From an uncultured Bacteroidaceae bacterium (lineage in GTDB: Bacteria; Bacteroidota; Bacteroidia; Bacteroidales; Bacteroidaceae): DNA of 58,219 nt. Made by a program: the position numbers and the translations under genes. Below are positions 42,970 to 52,882 of this stretch, piece by piece (positions within the stretch are counted from its first letter, which is position 1; every line of letters starts with the position of its first letter). The notes beneath the pieces were generated by a model, which saw nothing but the letters and a program-made list of their open reading frames with translations, ran no database searches and was not told the origin of the DNA. The stretch lies in the NCBI GenBank assembly GCA_905235565.1, contig CAJOLR010000004.1, positions 1-58,219 of the forward strand. The letters are read 5' to 3'.

Positions 42970-43000
42970 TACAATTGGGGACAGCCCCCTTTTGTATCAT
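42966..43000. terminator. Bidirectional terminator between carB and the GH13 gene
   Basis: Stem ATGATACAA/TTGTATCAT (42966-42974 with 42992-43000) with an inner GGGG/CCCC pairing. It includes the stop codons of both convergent genes. Confidence 0.75.
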
Positions 43001-44670
43001 TTCTGCCACTTGAGGATGACGCCGGATTGGGCAGGGACGGTGACGCGGATGGGAGTGTCGGGATGGATGTTGACCTTGAAAGGCTGACCTGAAAGGAGTT
43101 CCTTTACTGCCGCTCCGTCCTTCTGCGTGATTTCCATGTAGTCAAAAGCGTGCTGCGGAATATTGACGGCAGTGTAGAGCGGCTGGTCGCTGAAGTTTGT
43201 AACTACAAGTATTGCATCCTTGTCATCGGAGCGCATAAAAGCGTATTGACGGTGAGGGTTGAAATCCGATGACTGCGGATTGACGTACATCAGGTCAAAG
43301 AACTTGCCGTTACGTATGCAGTTCTCCTTATTGCAGATATTGAGCAGAGTGGAGTAGAACTGCCTCAACTCACGCTCATTGGCTGTCAGGCGTTCATCGT
43401 TCCATTTTCCGTCATTGTACAGGCGGGTAAGAGTATCGGGTGCCCAGTAATCAAAGATTGTGGTGCGTCCGTCCAGCCCGCTGAATCCCTCCTGGTCCAT
43501 ACCGGGCTCTGCAACTTCCTGGCCTGCATAAACCATTACGGGACAATTGTCCATAAGGGCTGAAACAATCATGGCCGGACGGCCTTTTTGTCCGTTTCCA
43601 CCGAAGAATCGGGATGCCAGACGCTGCTCGTCATGGTTCTCCATGAAGTGCAGCATGTGCGGGCCGTTCCCTCCGTTCTGCTGCCAGCAGCGGGTAATTG
43701 CTGTGGTCGATTGGCGTGACTCCACTACAGCGCGGAGTGTGTCATAAAGTCCTACCTTATCATATATATAGTCGAATCCACCCCAATCTATATAACTGCT
43801 GTATGATCCGGGATTGTAAATCTCGGCAATGAACTGAATGCGTGGGTGCGACTCCTTGACCTGTCTTATTGCCCAATGCCAGAAATCCACAGGTACCATC
43901 TCGGCCATATCGCAACGGAATGCATCCACTCCTTTCGATGCCCAGTACAGAAGGATGTGCAGCATCTTGTGCCAGGTGTCCGGCACAGGGTCAAGGCAAT
44001 GTCTGCCACCGCCGGTGTAATCAACTCCGTAATTTAGTTTTACGGTCTCATACCAATCTGAATATGAAGGCGTTGCTGTGAATTGGTCATTGCCGGTGGC
44101 ACGGGCCGGGAACTCCTTGTATTCACCCCAGTCAATCTCTCCGCCAAGTGCCTGCCCCGGCATATAATAGAAGTTGTTCTGCGGTGAGAAATGAATGTTC
44201 ACATCATCATCCTGCCCCAAGTCCCTGACACCCTTAGGTTTCTTGATTGAATGATACTGACGTGCCACATGATTGGGCACGAAATCCATAATGAATTTCA
44301 TGCCGGCAGCATGGACCCGGTCCACCAGAGCCTGGAACTCGGCCATACGGTCCGGCACAGATTCTGCCAGGTCCGTGTCTATGTCATAATAGTCACGGAT
44401 GGCGTAGGGTGAACCGGCGCAGCCCTTAACAGTCCTGGGATTTGATTCCGGAATCCTGAACTTCCTGTAGCTGGTGCAGGAAGCATGGGCTATCAGTCCC
44501 GTGAACCATATATGAGTAACTCCCATCGTCTTGATGTTATCAAGAACGGTGGGAGTATAACTGTTCAGCTTGCCGGAACCGTTAGTGCTGATGTCACCGC
44601 CTGGTATATTCTGCCCTCCGCTGTTGCAGCAGACGCGTGTGAATATCTGGTAGATGACGGCTTTCTCCAT
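42997..44670 (-). CDS. Cytoplasmic GH13 alpha-amylase-family enzyme
   Basis: A 557-residue alpha-glucan hydrolase or transferase. The start at 44670 (MEKAVIYQIF) is six bases after the fabD stop; the frame is open upstream only inside fabD. GH13 regions are in order: FVPNHVARQ, DAFRCDMAEM with the Asp nucleophile, FIAEIYNPG with the Glu acid, and FMENHDEQR with the transition-state Asp. A beta-sandwich C-domain follows (about 460-557). No signal peptide, so it likely acts on internal glycogen or imported maltodextrins. Confidence 0.9.
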   Translation of the reverse strand: MEKAVIYQIFTRVCCNSGGQNIPGGDISTNGSGKLNSYTPTVLDNIKTMGVTHIWFTGLIAHASCTSYRKFRIPESNPRTVKGCAGSPYAIRDYYDIDTDLAESVPDRMAEFQALVDRVHAAGMKFIMDFVPNHVARQYHSIKKPKGVRDLGQDDDVNIHFSPQNNFYYMPGQALGGEIDWGEYKEFPARATGNDQFTATPSYSDWYETVKLNYGVDYTGGGRHCLDPVPDTWHKMLHILLYWASKGVDAFRCDMAEMVPVDFWHWAIRQVKESHPRIQFIAEIYNPGSYSSYIDWGGFDYIYDKVGLYDTLRAVVESRQSTTAITRCWQQNGGNGPHMLHFMENHDEQRLASRFFGGNGQKGRPAMIVSALMDNCPVMVYAGQEVAEPGMDQEGFSGLDGRTTIFDYWAPDTLTRLYNDGKWNDERLTANERELRQFYSTLLNICNKENCIRNGKFFDLMYVNPQSSDFNPHRQYAFMRSDDKDAILVVTNFSDQPLYTAVNIPQHAFDYMEITQKDGAAVKELLSGQPFKVNIHPDTPIRVTVPAQSGVILKWQK

Positions 44671-44675
44671 AGAGC

Positions 44676-45539
44676 TTAACCTCTGATTCTCTTTATGAGA
44701 CCTGTCAGAACGGCACCGGGACCGCACTCGGTAAACTCCTCTGCTCCATCGGAAATCATGTTCAGTACACTCTGTGTCCAGCGTACCGGTGAGTTGAGCT
44801 GTGTCACCAGATTTGCCTTGATTTCATCGGGATTTACGTGCGGTTTGGCATCCACGTTCTGGTAGATGGGGCAAACGGGTGTGTTAAACTGTGTCTCGCT
44901 AATGGCCTGTGCAAGCTCATCCTTGGCGGGAGTCATAAGAGGTGAGTGGAATGCACCTCCCACCACGAGCGGCAGGGCACGCTTGGCACCGGCCTCCGTC
45001 ATAAGCGGGCAGGCAGCGGCGATTGCCTCCTTGGATCCGGAAATAACCACCTGACCGGGACTGTTGTAGTTAGCGGGAACAACCACCATGCCTTTGGCGT
45101 TCAGGTCGGCGCAGATGGCTTCAATCTTATCATCGGCCAGACCGATGATGGCGGCCATTGTACCGGGTACTTTCTCACAGCACTTCTGCATGGCACCGGC
45201 ACGCTTGGCAACCAGCTTGAGGCCGCTCTCAAAAGAGAGTGCACCGCAGGCTACCAAGGCCGAAAACTCACCCAGGGAGTGTCCTGCCACCATATCAGGC
45301 TTGAAATCAGCGCCGTGAGACTTGGCTACTGCCACTGAGTGGATGAATACTGCGGGCTGTGTAATATCTGTGCGGCGCAGGTCTTCATCACTGCCGCCGA
45401 ACATTATGTCTGAAATCTTGAATCCAAGAATGGAATTTGCCTCTGCAAACAGATCTTTTGCCCAGTCAAACTGGTTATACAGGTCTTTACCCATGCCCGG
45501 GAACTGGGCACCCTGTCCGGGGAATACGTATGCTTTCAT
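44676..45539 (-). CDS. fabD: Malonyl-CoA:ACP transacylase
   Basis: Loads malonyl groups on ACP for fatty acid synthesis, and could also supply the polyene assembly line, which has no transacylase of its own. The 287 residues hold the GHSLGE nucleophile Ser88, Arg113 in AKRAGAMQ and catalytic His198 in GGAFHSP, plus the N-terminal FPGQGAQ. It is cytoplasmic and of normal length. A minus-strand TACTTTTG (45636-45629), 90 bases upstream, could be its -7 box. First gene of a two-gene operon with GH13. Confidence 0.95.
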   Translation of the reverse strand: MKAYVFPGQGAQFPGMGKDLYNQFDWAKDLFAEANSILGFKISDIMFGGSDEDLRRTDITQPAVFIHSVAVAKSHGADFKPDMVAGHSLGEFSALVACGALSFESGLKLVAKRAGAMQKCCEKVPGTMAAIIGLADDKIEAICADLNAKGMVVVPANYNSPGQVVISGSKEAIAAACPLMTEAGAKRALPLVVGGAFHSPLMTPAKDELAQAISETQFNTPVCPIYQNVDAKPHVNPDEIKANLVTQLNSPVRWTQSVLNMISDGAEEFTECGPGAVLTGLIKRIRG

Positions 45540-45729
45540 ATCAGAAATATTTAGTATGTGCTGTATAATTTGGTTATATTTGCGAGCCCTTCAGATAATG
45601 GAGGCTGCGCAATTTTCAATAACTTGTGCAAAAGTAGTCATCATTTTGATGCCTCCGGAATAGTGGCCTACTTTTTTTTAAGTGTATACACAATTATTGT
45701 TTTTTGTGCGCGTTATATAAAAAAAACTT

Positions 45730-46380
45730 ATGCTTAATTATAACATTCAAAACTATACTCACGCCAGATATATGGAACACTCTGATGCGATGGGAGTATT
45801 TCAACACACGATAAAGAGAATTTTTGATATTGTTTTTTCTCTGATCGGCCTTATTGTTCTCTCCCCGTTATTCCTGTGCTTCTCCATTATTCTGATGTTC
45901 AGTAATGGTCCTATCATATTCAAGCAAGAGAGAATCGGTTATAAAGGCAAACCGTTTATCATCTATAAGTTCAGGACAATGAGCATTGATGCCGAATCTG
46001 AAGGCATCCCTCGTCTTGAGGCTGAGAGGAACAGATTCCTCACACCGTTCGGCAGTTTCCTGCGCGCACATCATCTTGATGAACTTCCGCAGCTATGGAA
46101 TGTCCTTAAGGGTGACATGTCATTTGTGGGTCCGCGTCCGGAGCGCCAGTATTTCATTGACCAGATTAACCGTGAGACCGATGATTACCGCTACATCTAT
46201 CTGATGCGTCCCGGTATTACATCATACGCAACGATTTACAACGGTTATACCGATACGATGGACAAGATGCTCAAGCGTCTGGAGTATGATCTGGACTATC
46301 TTGACAACCGTAATATATTCACTGACTTGGGAATCATATTCAGAACAGTCTTCTCTGTGTTCAGTGGAAAGAAGTTCTGA
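45730..46380 (+). CDS. Initiating sugar-phosphate transferase of polysaccharide synthesis
   Basis: A 216-residue membrane enzyme of the bacterial sugar transferase family that moves a sugar-1-phosphate to undecaprenyl phosphate, starting repeat-unit assembly. One N-terminal re-entrant/transmembrane helix (IFDIVFSLIGLIVLSPLFLC) precedes the catalytic region (PIIFKQERIGYKGKPF, FRTMSIDA, DELPQLWNVLKGDMSFVGPRPE). It is a monotopic short form (PglC/WcaJ C-terminal-like). It is the first gene of the exopolysaccharide locus. The 190-base gap upstream shows A/T tracts but no clear promoter. Confidence 0.92.
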   Translation: MLNYNIQNYTHARYMEHSDAMGVFQHTIKRIFDIVFSLIGLIVLSPLFLCFSIILMFSNGPIIFKQERIGYKGKPFIIYKFRTMSIDAESEGIPRLEAERNRFLTPFGSFLRAHHLDELPQLWNVLKGDMSFVGPRPERQYFIDQINRETDDYRYIYLMRPGITSYATIYNGYTDTMDKMLKRLEYDLDYLDNRNIFTDLGIIFRTVFSVFSGKKF

Positions 46381-46404
46381 TTTCCCTTCGATTCTATTCA
46401 TTAT

Positions 46405-48915
46405 ATGAGAAAGTACCTCGTTCTGTCATTTTTTTTACTGGCAGGTGTTGCTGTTTCGGCACAGATGTCCGAAGATAAGATAATCCAGTACGTTATGGAG
46501 CAGCAGGCCAAAGGAGTATCCCAGGAGCAGATTGTATATGATCTGAATAAAAAAGGTGTTACAGTCCAACAGCTCCAACGGATGCGCGATAAATATGAGA
46601 AACAGTCTTCTACCGGTTTTATGGGAAGTACCATACCGGAACAGGGAGCCTCAAAAAACCGTTCAAGGTCAGGTGAGGGAGAGTCTTTCAATATGGTGAG
46701 TCAGGCCGACCAGTATTCAGCCAACGGCAAACGGATAATAGACAGCCGTACTCTTGAAAAGGAGAGACTCCAGAATATGCTTAATGAGTCTATGTTCCTT
46801 TTTGTGGATTCAGTCTATCTGCTCAAGCAGTCTATCCTATCTCAGAAAAAGGAGATTTACGGACATGAGATGTTCAAGGGTCGTAATCTTTCATTCGAAC
46901 CCAGTGCCAATCTTGCCACTCCCCAAAACTACAGGCTGGGTCCTGGCGATGAGGTGATTATAGATATCTGGGGTGCGTCACAGAACTCCATCCGCGAAGT
47001 AATTTCACCAGACGGAAACATTGTAGTTGATGATCTTGGGCCCGTATATCTGAACGGCAAGACAATTCAGGAGGCTAATGACTATATCAAAAAGGTGTTC
47101 AGTAAGATATATTCCGGACTTGACGATGATAACTCAAATTCAAACATCAAGGTCTCACTTGGCCAGAACCGTTCGGTAATGGTCAATGTAATGGGCGACG
47201 TGGAGAACCCTGGTACATATCAGGTTTCATCATTCGCAACCGTTTTCAATGCCTTATACATGGCCGGCGGCGTCAATTATCTGGGATCACTCAGAGAGAT
47301 CAGGCTCTATCATGAGAATAAGGAGGTTGCCAGGATTGATATGTATGACTATATCCGCAACGGAAGGGTTAAGGATGACTTACGTCTTAATGACAATGAT
47401 GTAATTGTAGTATCACCCCATAAACTTCTGGTGAACATTGACGGAAGCGTTCGTAGGCCCATGATGTATGAGATGACTTCCGATGAGTCTCTTGCAGACC
47501 TTATAGAATATGCAGGCGGATTGCAGTCAAATGCATACAAGAAGGATGTCAGAGTTATCCGTATGGGTGATTATCAGCGTCAGATATTTACTGTCTCAAA
47601 GGAGCATCTGTCAGGTTTCAAACTAATAGACGGTGATTCAATCTATGTTGATTCCATTGAGACCTCATTCGGCAATATGGCCGAAGTCCGCGGCGCGGTT
47701 TACCGTCCCGGCAAGTTCCAGATAGACGGTGATATTACAACCGTCAGGGCACTTATCGAGGCTGCCGGTGGACTTAAGGATGATGCATTCCCTTCAAGAG
47801 CACTGTTGAGCCGTACAAATCCTGACAAGACTTTGACAAATCTGGCTATTGACATAAAGGGACTCATAGAAGGTTCCACGCAGGATGAGACATTGCGCAA
47901 CAATGATGTGCTGTTTATTCCCAGTCTTTTTGACGTAGGTGAAGTCAAGACATTCAGCATATATGGTGAGGTGTTGTTCCCCGGTGATTACCGTTATGCC
48001 GACAATACAAGTATAGAGGACCTGATATTGCAGGCCGGTGGTCTTAAGGAGGATGCTTCACTGACCAAGGTCGATGTGGTACGCCGTAACCGTGACAAAA
48101 ATGCTGTTGAAAAGTCCCGGTCAATATCCGTAACCTACTCATTCAGTATTAACGAAGACCTTTCAATTCAGGATAATGACTTCCGTCTGGAGCCATATGA
48201 CGAGGTTTATATACGCCGCAGCCCCGGTTACTCGGTGAACCGTCGTGTAATAGTTGAGGGTGAGGTTACATTCCCCGGTTATTATTCACTTGCCACCAAT
48301 AGCGAGCGTCTGAGCGACATTATGGAAAGAGTGGGACAGTTCAGTTCAGAGGCTTATCCCGAAGGTGCCCGTCTGGAACGTAAGATGACTGCTGACGAGA
48401 GGGCGCGTATGCAAGATATAGCCGAAATACTTGCCGGTAATGACTCAATAGCATTGGCAAAGGCTATCGAGAAGCTCATGAACATTACAACCTTCGACGT
48501 AGGTATCAACCTAAAGGAGGCTGTCGAGAAGCCCGGTGGTCATGCGGATATCGTTCTGCGTGATGGAGACCGTATCATCGTTCCGGTATTTACCAATACC
48601 GTTAAGATAAACGGAGAGGTTATGTTCTCCAACACCATACCTTACGTAAAGGGTAAGAACCTGAAGTACTACATCGAGAAGGCCGGAGGATACTCACAGA
48701 GAGCCAAGAAAAGCAAGGCATACGTGATTTACATGAACGGTTCGGTGGCTAAGGCAAAAAAACGTTCATTCAAACTGGTGCAGCCGGGTTGTGAAATAGT
48801 GGTTCCCGCACGCGCCGAACGTGAAGGACTTTCATCCACCGAGATTCTCAGTCTCGGCTCGACTTCGGCATCATTGGCAACGGTCGTACTTGCTCTCATG
48901 AACCTTCTGAAATAA
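46405..48915 (+). CDS. Wza-like polysaccharide export protein with multiple SLBB domains
   Basis: An 836-residue outer-membrane exporter of the Wza family. A signal peptide (MRKYLVLSFFLLAGVAVSAQ) is followed by a helical region, the polysaccharide export domain (LGPGDEVIIDIWG near 175-187) and a series of SLBB repeats recognisable by VNVMGDVENPGTYQVS, AEVRGAVYRPGKFQI, FSIYGEVLFPGDYRY and VIVEGEVTFPGYYSL. This is over twice the length of E. coli Wza (379) and is typical of Bacteroidetes forms. A hydrophobic C-terminal stretch (STSASLATVVLALMNLL) may form the outer-membrane crossing. Confidence 0.92.
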   Translation: MRKYLVLSFFLLAGVAVSAQMSEDKIIQYVMEQQAKGVSQEQIVYDLNKKGVTVQQLQRMRDKYEKQSSTGFMGSTIPEQGASKNRSRSGEGESFNMVSQADQYSANGKRIIDSRTLEKERLQNMLNESMFLFVDSVYLLKQSILSQKKEIYGHEMFKGRNLSFEPSANLATPQNYRLGPGDEVIIDIWGASQNSIREVISPDGNIVVDDLGPVYLNGKTIQEANDYIKKVFSKIYSGLDDDNSNSNIKVSLGQNRSVMVNVMGDVENPGTYQVSSFATVFNALYMAGGVNYLGSLREIRLYHENKEVARIDMYDYIRNGRVKDDLRLNDNDVIVVSPHKLLVNIDGSVRRPMMYEMTSDESLADLIEYAGGLQSNAYKKDVRVIRMGDYQRQIFTVSKEHLSGFKLIDGDSIYVDSIETSFGNMAEVRGAVYRPGKFQIDGDITTVRALIEAAGGLKDDAFPSRALLSRTNPDKTLTNLAIDIKGLIEGSTQDETLRNNDVLFIPSLFDVGEVKTFSIYGEVLFPGDYRYADNTSIEDLILQAGGLKEDASLTKVDVVRRNRDKNAVEKSRSISVTYSFSINEDLSIQDNDFRLEPYDEVYIRRSPGYSVNRRVIVEGEVTFPGYYSLATNSERLSDIMERVGQFSSEAYPEGARLERKMTADERARMQDIAEILAGNDSIALAKAIEKLMNITTFDVGINLKEAVEKPGGHADIVLRDGDRIIVPVFTNTVKINGEVMFSNTIPYVKGKNLKYYIEKAGGYSQRAKKSKAYVIYMNGSVAKAKKRSFKLVQPGCEIVVPARAEREGLSSTEILSLGSTSASLATVVLALMNLLK

Positions 48916-48929
48916 AAATCTCTATCAAG

Positions 48930-50003
48930 ATGGAAGGAGCAAATAACAATAACAAAGAGAAGATCAGAGTGACAGTGATTGACCTGGAAAAGCTGGTAAA
49001 GAAACTTTTCGGGAAAAAGAAGATGATCATCATCTCAACCATTGCGACAGCAGTGATATCGTCAATCCTGATTGTATGTGTCCCCAGAGGATATAACAGC
49101 CTGGTAATGCTTGCCCCCGAGGATGAAAGTTCAAGCGGCGGCACGTTGAGCGACATCGCATCTTCTTTCGGTTTTGATTTCGGTGCGATGAGATCATCGG
49201 ATGCCATTTATCCCTTGCTCTATCCTGACCTGTTCAACTCAAACGATTTCGTTGTAGGACTTCTTGAAACAAGAGTAGCGACTCTGGACGGAAGCATCGA
49301 CACCACATATCTGGAATATCTGATGAATCATCAGAAATCGGCTCCATGGACAAAGGTAATCTCTAAGATGAAGGGACTGGTTAAGCCAAAGCCACATTCA
49401 GTTAACATGTCTCGCGTCAGAAAGGAGGGCCTGGATCCATTTATGCTGACCTATAAGGAGTTCATGATTGTCAAGAAGGTCAAGGAGAACATCAAGTGCA
49501 CTGTGGACAAGAAAACCAATGTCATAACCATAAATGTGAAGGATCAGGATCCGTTGATATGTGCCACAATGGCCGATTCGGCATGCGTCCGCCTGCAGGC
49601 CTTCATCACACAGTACAGGACAAGCAAGGCTCGCGCTGATTACGAGTACTATTCACAGCTTATTGAGGATGCCAGGCAGGATTACCGACGCTCAGCCAAG
49701 GAGTACAGCGACTATTGCGACTCTCACAAGGGTATGGTACTTCAGGCCGACATTTCCAGAAGGGATGAACTTGAAAGCCAGATGAATGCCGACTACAATA
49801 CATTGACAGTGCTGAATACTCAGATTCAGTCAGCTAAGGCCCGTATACAGGAGAAAACCCCCGCTTTTACAATGCTTCAGAATGCATCTGTTCCTGTCAA
49901 GGCTTCTACCCCAAAGAGGATGATATTTGTGTTCATTATGACAATGCTGGCTTTTGTCATAAGCACCCTAATCGCTCTTAAAAAGATACTGGCAGAAGAA
50001 TAA
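48930..50003 (+). CDS. Wzz-like chain-length determinant (polysaccharide co-polymerase)
   Basis: A 357-residue inner-membrane protein of the Wzz family. Helices at about 33-51 and 331-350 flank a periplasmic domain with a long coiled stretch (YEYYSQLIEDARQDYRRSAKEY). PxxP-type PKRMIF precedes the second helix. There is no BY-kinase domain, so chain length is not controlled by an attached tyrosine kinase. It starts 14 bases after the exporter and its stop overlaps the next gene by one base. Confidence 0.88.
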   Translation: MEGANNNNKEKIRVTVIDLEKLVKKLFGKKKMIIISTIATAVISSILIVCVPRGYNSLVMLAPEDESSSGGTLSDIASSFGFDFGAMRSSDAIYPLLYPDLFNSNDFVVGLLETRVATLDGSIDTTYLEYLMNHQKSAPWTKVISKMKGLVKPKPHSVNMSRVRKEGLDPFMLTYKEFMIVKKVKENIKCTVDKKTNVITINVKDQDPLICATMADSACVRLQAFITQYRTSKARADYEYYSQLIEDARQDYRRSAKEYSDYCDSHKGMVLQADISRRDELESQMNADYNTLTVLNTQIQSAKARIQEKTPAFTMLQNASVPVKASTPKRMIFVFIMTMLAFVISTLIALKKILAEE

Positions 50004-51529
50004 TGGCAGGCTCAGCGGCAAAAATAGCAAACAATACTATTCTGTTATGGGGAAGGATGCTGGTCATTACCATAATCAATCTCTATGCGCTGAGAATTCT
50101 TATAAATGCTTTGGGTGATGATGACTACGGCCTGTATAACGCGGTCGCCGGTATCGTCACAATCTTTATGTCTGTATGTACTGTCCTTTCAATTTCTACA
50201 CAGCGTTTCTATTCATATGAATCGGGCCGGAACGATGATTCCCGTCTCAATGAGATATTCTCTAAGAGCCTGAATCTGAATGTGGTCCTTGCGCTGGCCA
50301 TTATCCTTCTGCTTGAGACAGTAGGCCTTTGGTATCTGGGAAACCGTCTGGTGGTTCCTGACGAAAGGCTGGAGGCAGTCCGATGGGTATACCAGTTTGC
50401 AATCTTTTCACTGGTCTGCATGCTTCTGCAGATTCCGTACATGGCTGCCGTGATGGCTCATGAGGACATGGGTATTTACACCATAATAACTACTGCGGAG
50501 TGCCTTTTGAAACTGGTTGTGATACTTCTGATAGGACGTGGAGGCATAGACAGGATGATATTCTACGGCGGCGGTCTGTTTGTAGTGGTATTCCTGACAT
50601 TCCTTTCATATGCACTGGTGGCAGGCCATAGATACAGTGAATGCCGATATCACATACAGAAGGACCGAACCCTCTACAAGGAACTGCTTACCTTCTCGGG
50701 ATGGACATTCTACGGAACCGCAGCAGGCGTAGTCCTGATACAGGGCAACACGCTGCTGTTGAACCGATTCTTCAAACTCTTCATCAATGCTGCGTTTGCC
50801 GTGGCAGTTCAGATACAGAACGCCTTTGTTCAGTTGTGCAACAGCGTTGTCCTGGCCATCAGACCGGCAATGATCCGTTCATATGCGCTTCAGGACTTTA
50901 ACGGACTGAACCTGCTCTTCTCATTCAGCAACAAGACGCTATTCTTCATTATATCTGCTGTGGGAATCCCCCTGATAGTAGAGATGCCCCTGATAATGGA
51001 TGTATGGCTGGTGGACGTCACTCCTGAAAAGATACTGTTTGCCCGTCTGATGATAGGATATGTTGCGGTGATTGCCATGCAGAACCCGATAACAATCATT
51101 ATTCAGGCCTCAGGCAACATCCGGCTGTATCATCTGCTGGCTGAAACCGTAATGCTTATGTGTCTTCCGATATCATGGGTTCTGTTCCGTATGGGAATGC
51201 CTGCATATACCGTTCTGATTTCAATGATATCGGTCAGCATAGTTGCCCACATGACGCGTCTTTACTGCCTCAAAAGAAACTACAGGTATTTCTCATTCTC
51301 TGATTACCTGCTCAAGTTCTCAGTTCCGTATATTCTGTCCGCACTGGTCGCTTTTGCGGCAGCTTTCCTGCTTCACAGGGTGATAGGAATAGCGGCCGTT
51401 CGTGTTGTGGCAGTGCTGGCCACTCCGCTTCTGATACTCTCTGCATTCATCTACCTGGGCGGACTGACAGTATCTGAGAAGGCATATGTGAATAAACTGA
51501 TTCCAAAAATCCTGAAACCCAAGAGATGA
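50003..51529 (+). CDS. Wzx-type repeat-unit flippase
   Basis: A 508-residue polytopic inner-membrane protein of the polysaccharide-transporter (MATE-like) family, with about 12-14 hydrophobic segments. Early features are NNTILLWGRMLVITIINLYAL and GLYNAVAGIVTIFMSVCTVLS, which match Bacteroidetes lipopolysaccharide flippases. It should turn lipid-linked repeat units to the periplasmic side. One-base overlap with the co-polymerase gene and 4-base overlap with the polymerase gene. Confidence 0.9.
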   Translation: MAGSAAKIANNTILLWGRMLVITIINLYALRILINALGDDDYGLYNAVAGIVTIFMSVCTVLSISTQRFYSYESGRNDDSRLNEIFSKSLNLNVVLALAIILLLETVGLWYLGNRLVVPDERLEAVRWVYQFAIFSLVCMLLQIPYMAAVMAHEDMGIYTIITTAECLLKLVVILLIGRGGIDRMIFYGGGLFVVVFLTFLSYALVAGHRYSECRYHIQKDRTLYKELLTFSGWTFYGTAAGVVLIQGNTLLLNRFFKLFINAAFAVAVQIQNAFVQLCNSVVLAIRPAMIRSYALQDFNGLNLLFSFSNKTLFFIISAVGIPLIVEMPLIMDVWLVDVTPEKILFARLMIGYVAVIAMQNPITIIIQASGNIRLYHLLAETVMLMCLPISWVLFRMGMPAYTVLISMISVSIVAHMTRLYCLKRNYRYFSFSDYLLKFSVPYILSALVAFAAAFLLHRVIGIAAVRVVAVLATPLLILSAFIYLGGLTVSEKAYVNKLIPKILKPKR

Positions 51530-52878
51530 AACCTACATTTGCCGATAACATACTGGTGGTATTGTATTTTCTGCTGTGGGTGGTGACATTCATCCTATAT
51601 CACAGGAAATACCGGAATCTGGATGGCGGCAGCGTCATTATCGGCTCCTATTTATGTTATGCATTCTTCTCAATACTGACACTTAATAATCCCATCACCA
51701 TATGGGACTACTATGACTATCATCACCTGAAGGTGTTTCCGTTTATCTATCTGTTTGTCATGCTGATAATTGCATTGTCACCTGCAATCAGATACCATAA
51801 CAATCCCGCCAGTCAGATAGAGGCTCACAGTTCCTTTATCCTGTATGTGCTCTCTGCAGTCATCATACTGTCGGCTCTGCTGCTTTTTCCAAATATCATT
51901 GCGAATCTGGGAGACGGCCTGGTTAAACTGATCACTGATACTGATGCCGGAAAGGACGCATATGAGGAACAGCTTCAGAATGCCGCTGATTCGGGAAGCG
52001 GTATAGCCAATATCCCCGCCATCATATTCAATGCATTATCTGAGATTGCAATATTCCTGTTCTTCTATTTCCTGACCTTGAAAAGAAAAAATGTATGGCT
52101 TGTGGGCGGACTTGGCTTTGCAATCATTGTGGCTGTACTGCAGCCCATTATGGCCGGCCAGCGAAGTCTTGTGATCTATACGGTGCTGACAGTGATACTG
52201 GGCTATTTTTTCTTCAAGCAGTTCATCCAGAGCTTAATCAGAAAAGTGATGCGCCATGTGGGTATTATTGCTCTTGCCCTTACAATGGTGCCGGTAATAG
52301 CCATTACCGTGAGCCGATTCTCACAATTCCGCCAATCGACAGTAACTGACTATGTGAATTGGTATATAGGCCAGGGAAACATATACTTCAACAATTATGC
52401 TTTGGATGACAACGGTATCCGATACGGTGACCGTACGCTGAATCTGGTAAAGCGCGCCATCAGTTCAAACGCATCCGATAACTTTGTCGAGAGACGTGAT
52501 ACATTCAGAAATCTGTATGTTAATGATGATATTTTTACTACGTTCGTAGGTGATTTCACGATTGACTACGGACCGATGCTGGCATTTCTGATTTTTGTCA
52601 TATTCAATGCATGGGTGTTGTTAAGGACCCGAGTGCAGAACAGCCATATAAAGATTCAGCAGGCCATTCTGCTGTACTTCACCATGTGCGTGTGTATGCA
52701 GGGCGGTATGACTCTGTTCACTTTTGCAGATACGGCGAATCTTAAAATGTTCTGTATGTTTGCTTTGTACGCATATCTGGTGTTGTATGACATCCTACTG
52801 GAGAAGTTTCCGCAGCATATAGAGTATGTCAGGCATACCGGCAAGCGGTTGCCCAAAAAGAGAATCATTGTGAAATAG
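51526..52878 (+). CDS. Wzy-like oligosaccharide polymerase
   Basis: A 450-residue inner-membrane protein with about 10-12 hydrophobic helices and a long central periplasmic loop (about 275-350: SRFSQFRQSTVTDYVNWYIG, NLVKRAISSNASDN). This layout and its position after Wzx fit an O-antigen-type polymerase, though sequence conservation in the group is low. It would join repeat units in the periplasm under control of the Wzz-like protein. Confidence 0.75.
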   Translation: MKPTFADNILVVLYFLLWVVTFILYHRKYRNLDGGSVIIGSYLCYAFFSILTLNNPITIWDYYDYHHLKVFPFIYLFVMLIIALSPAIRYHNNPASQIEAHSSFILYVLSAVIILSALLLFPNIIANLGDGLVKLITDTDAGKDAYEEQLQNAADSGSGIANIPAIIFNALSEIAIFLFFYFLTLKRKNVWLVGGLGFAIIVAVLQPIMAGQRSLVIYTVLTVILGYFFFKQFIQSLIRKVMRHVGIIALALTMVPVIAITVSRFSQFRQSTVTDYVNWYIGQGNIYFNNYALDDNGIRYGDRTLNLVKRAISSNASDNFVERRDTFRNLYVNDDIFTTFVGDFTIDYGPMLAFLIFVIFNAWVLLRTRVQNSHIKIQQAILLYFTMCVCMQGGMTLFTFADTANLKMFCMFALYAYLVLYDILLEKFPQHIEYVRHTGKRLPKKRIIVK

Positions 52879-52882
52879 CGCT

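Noticed and set aside
45540-45729. Invertible promoter before the polysaccharide locus
   Set aside because: No inverted repeat pair of suitable length flanks this gap and no recombinase gene is nearby.
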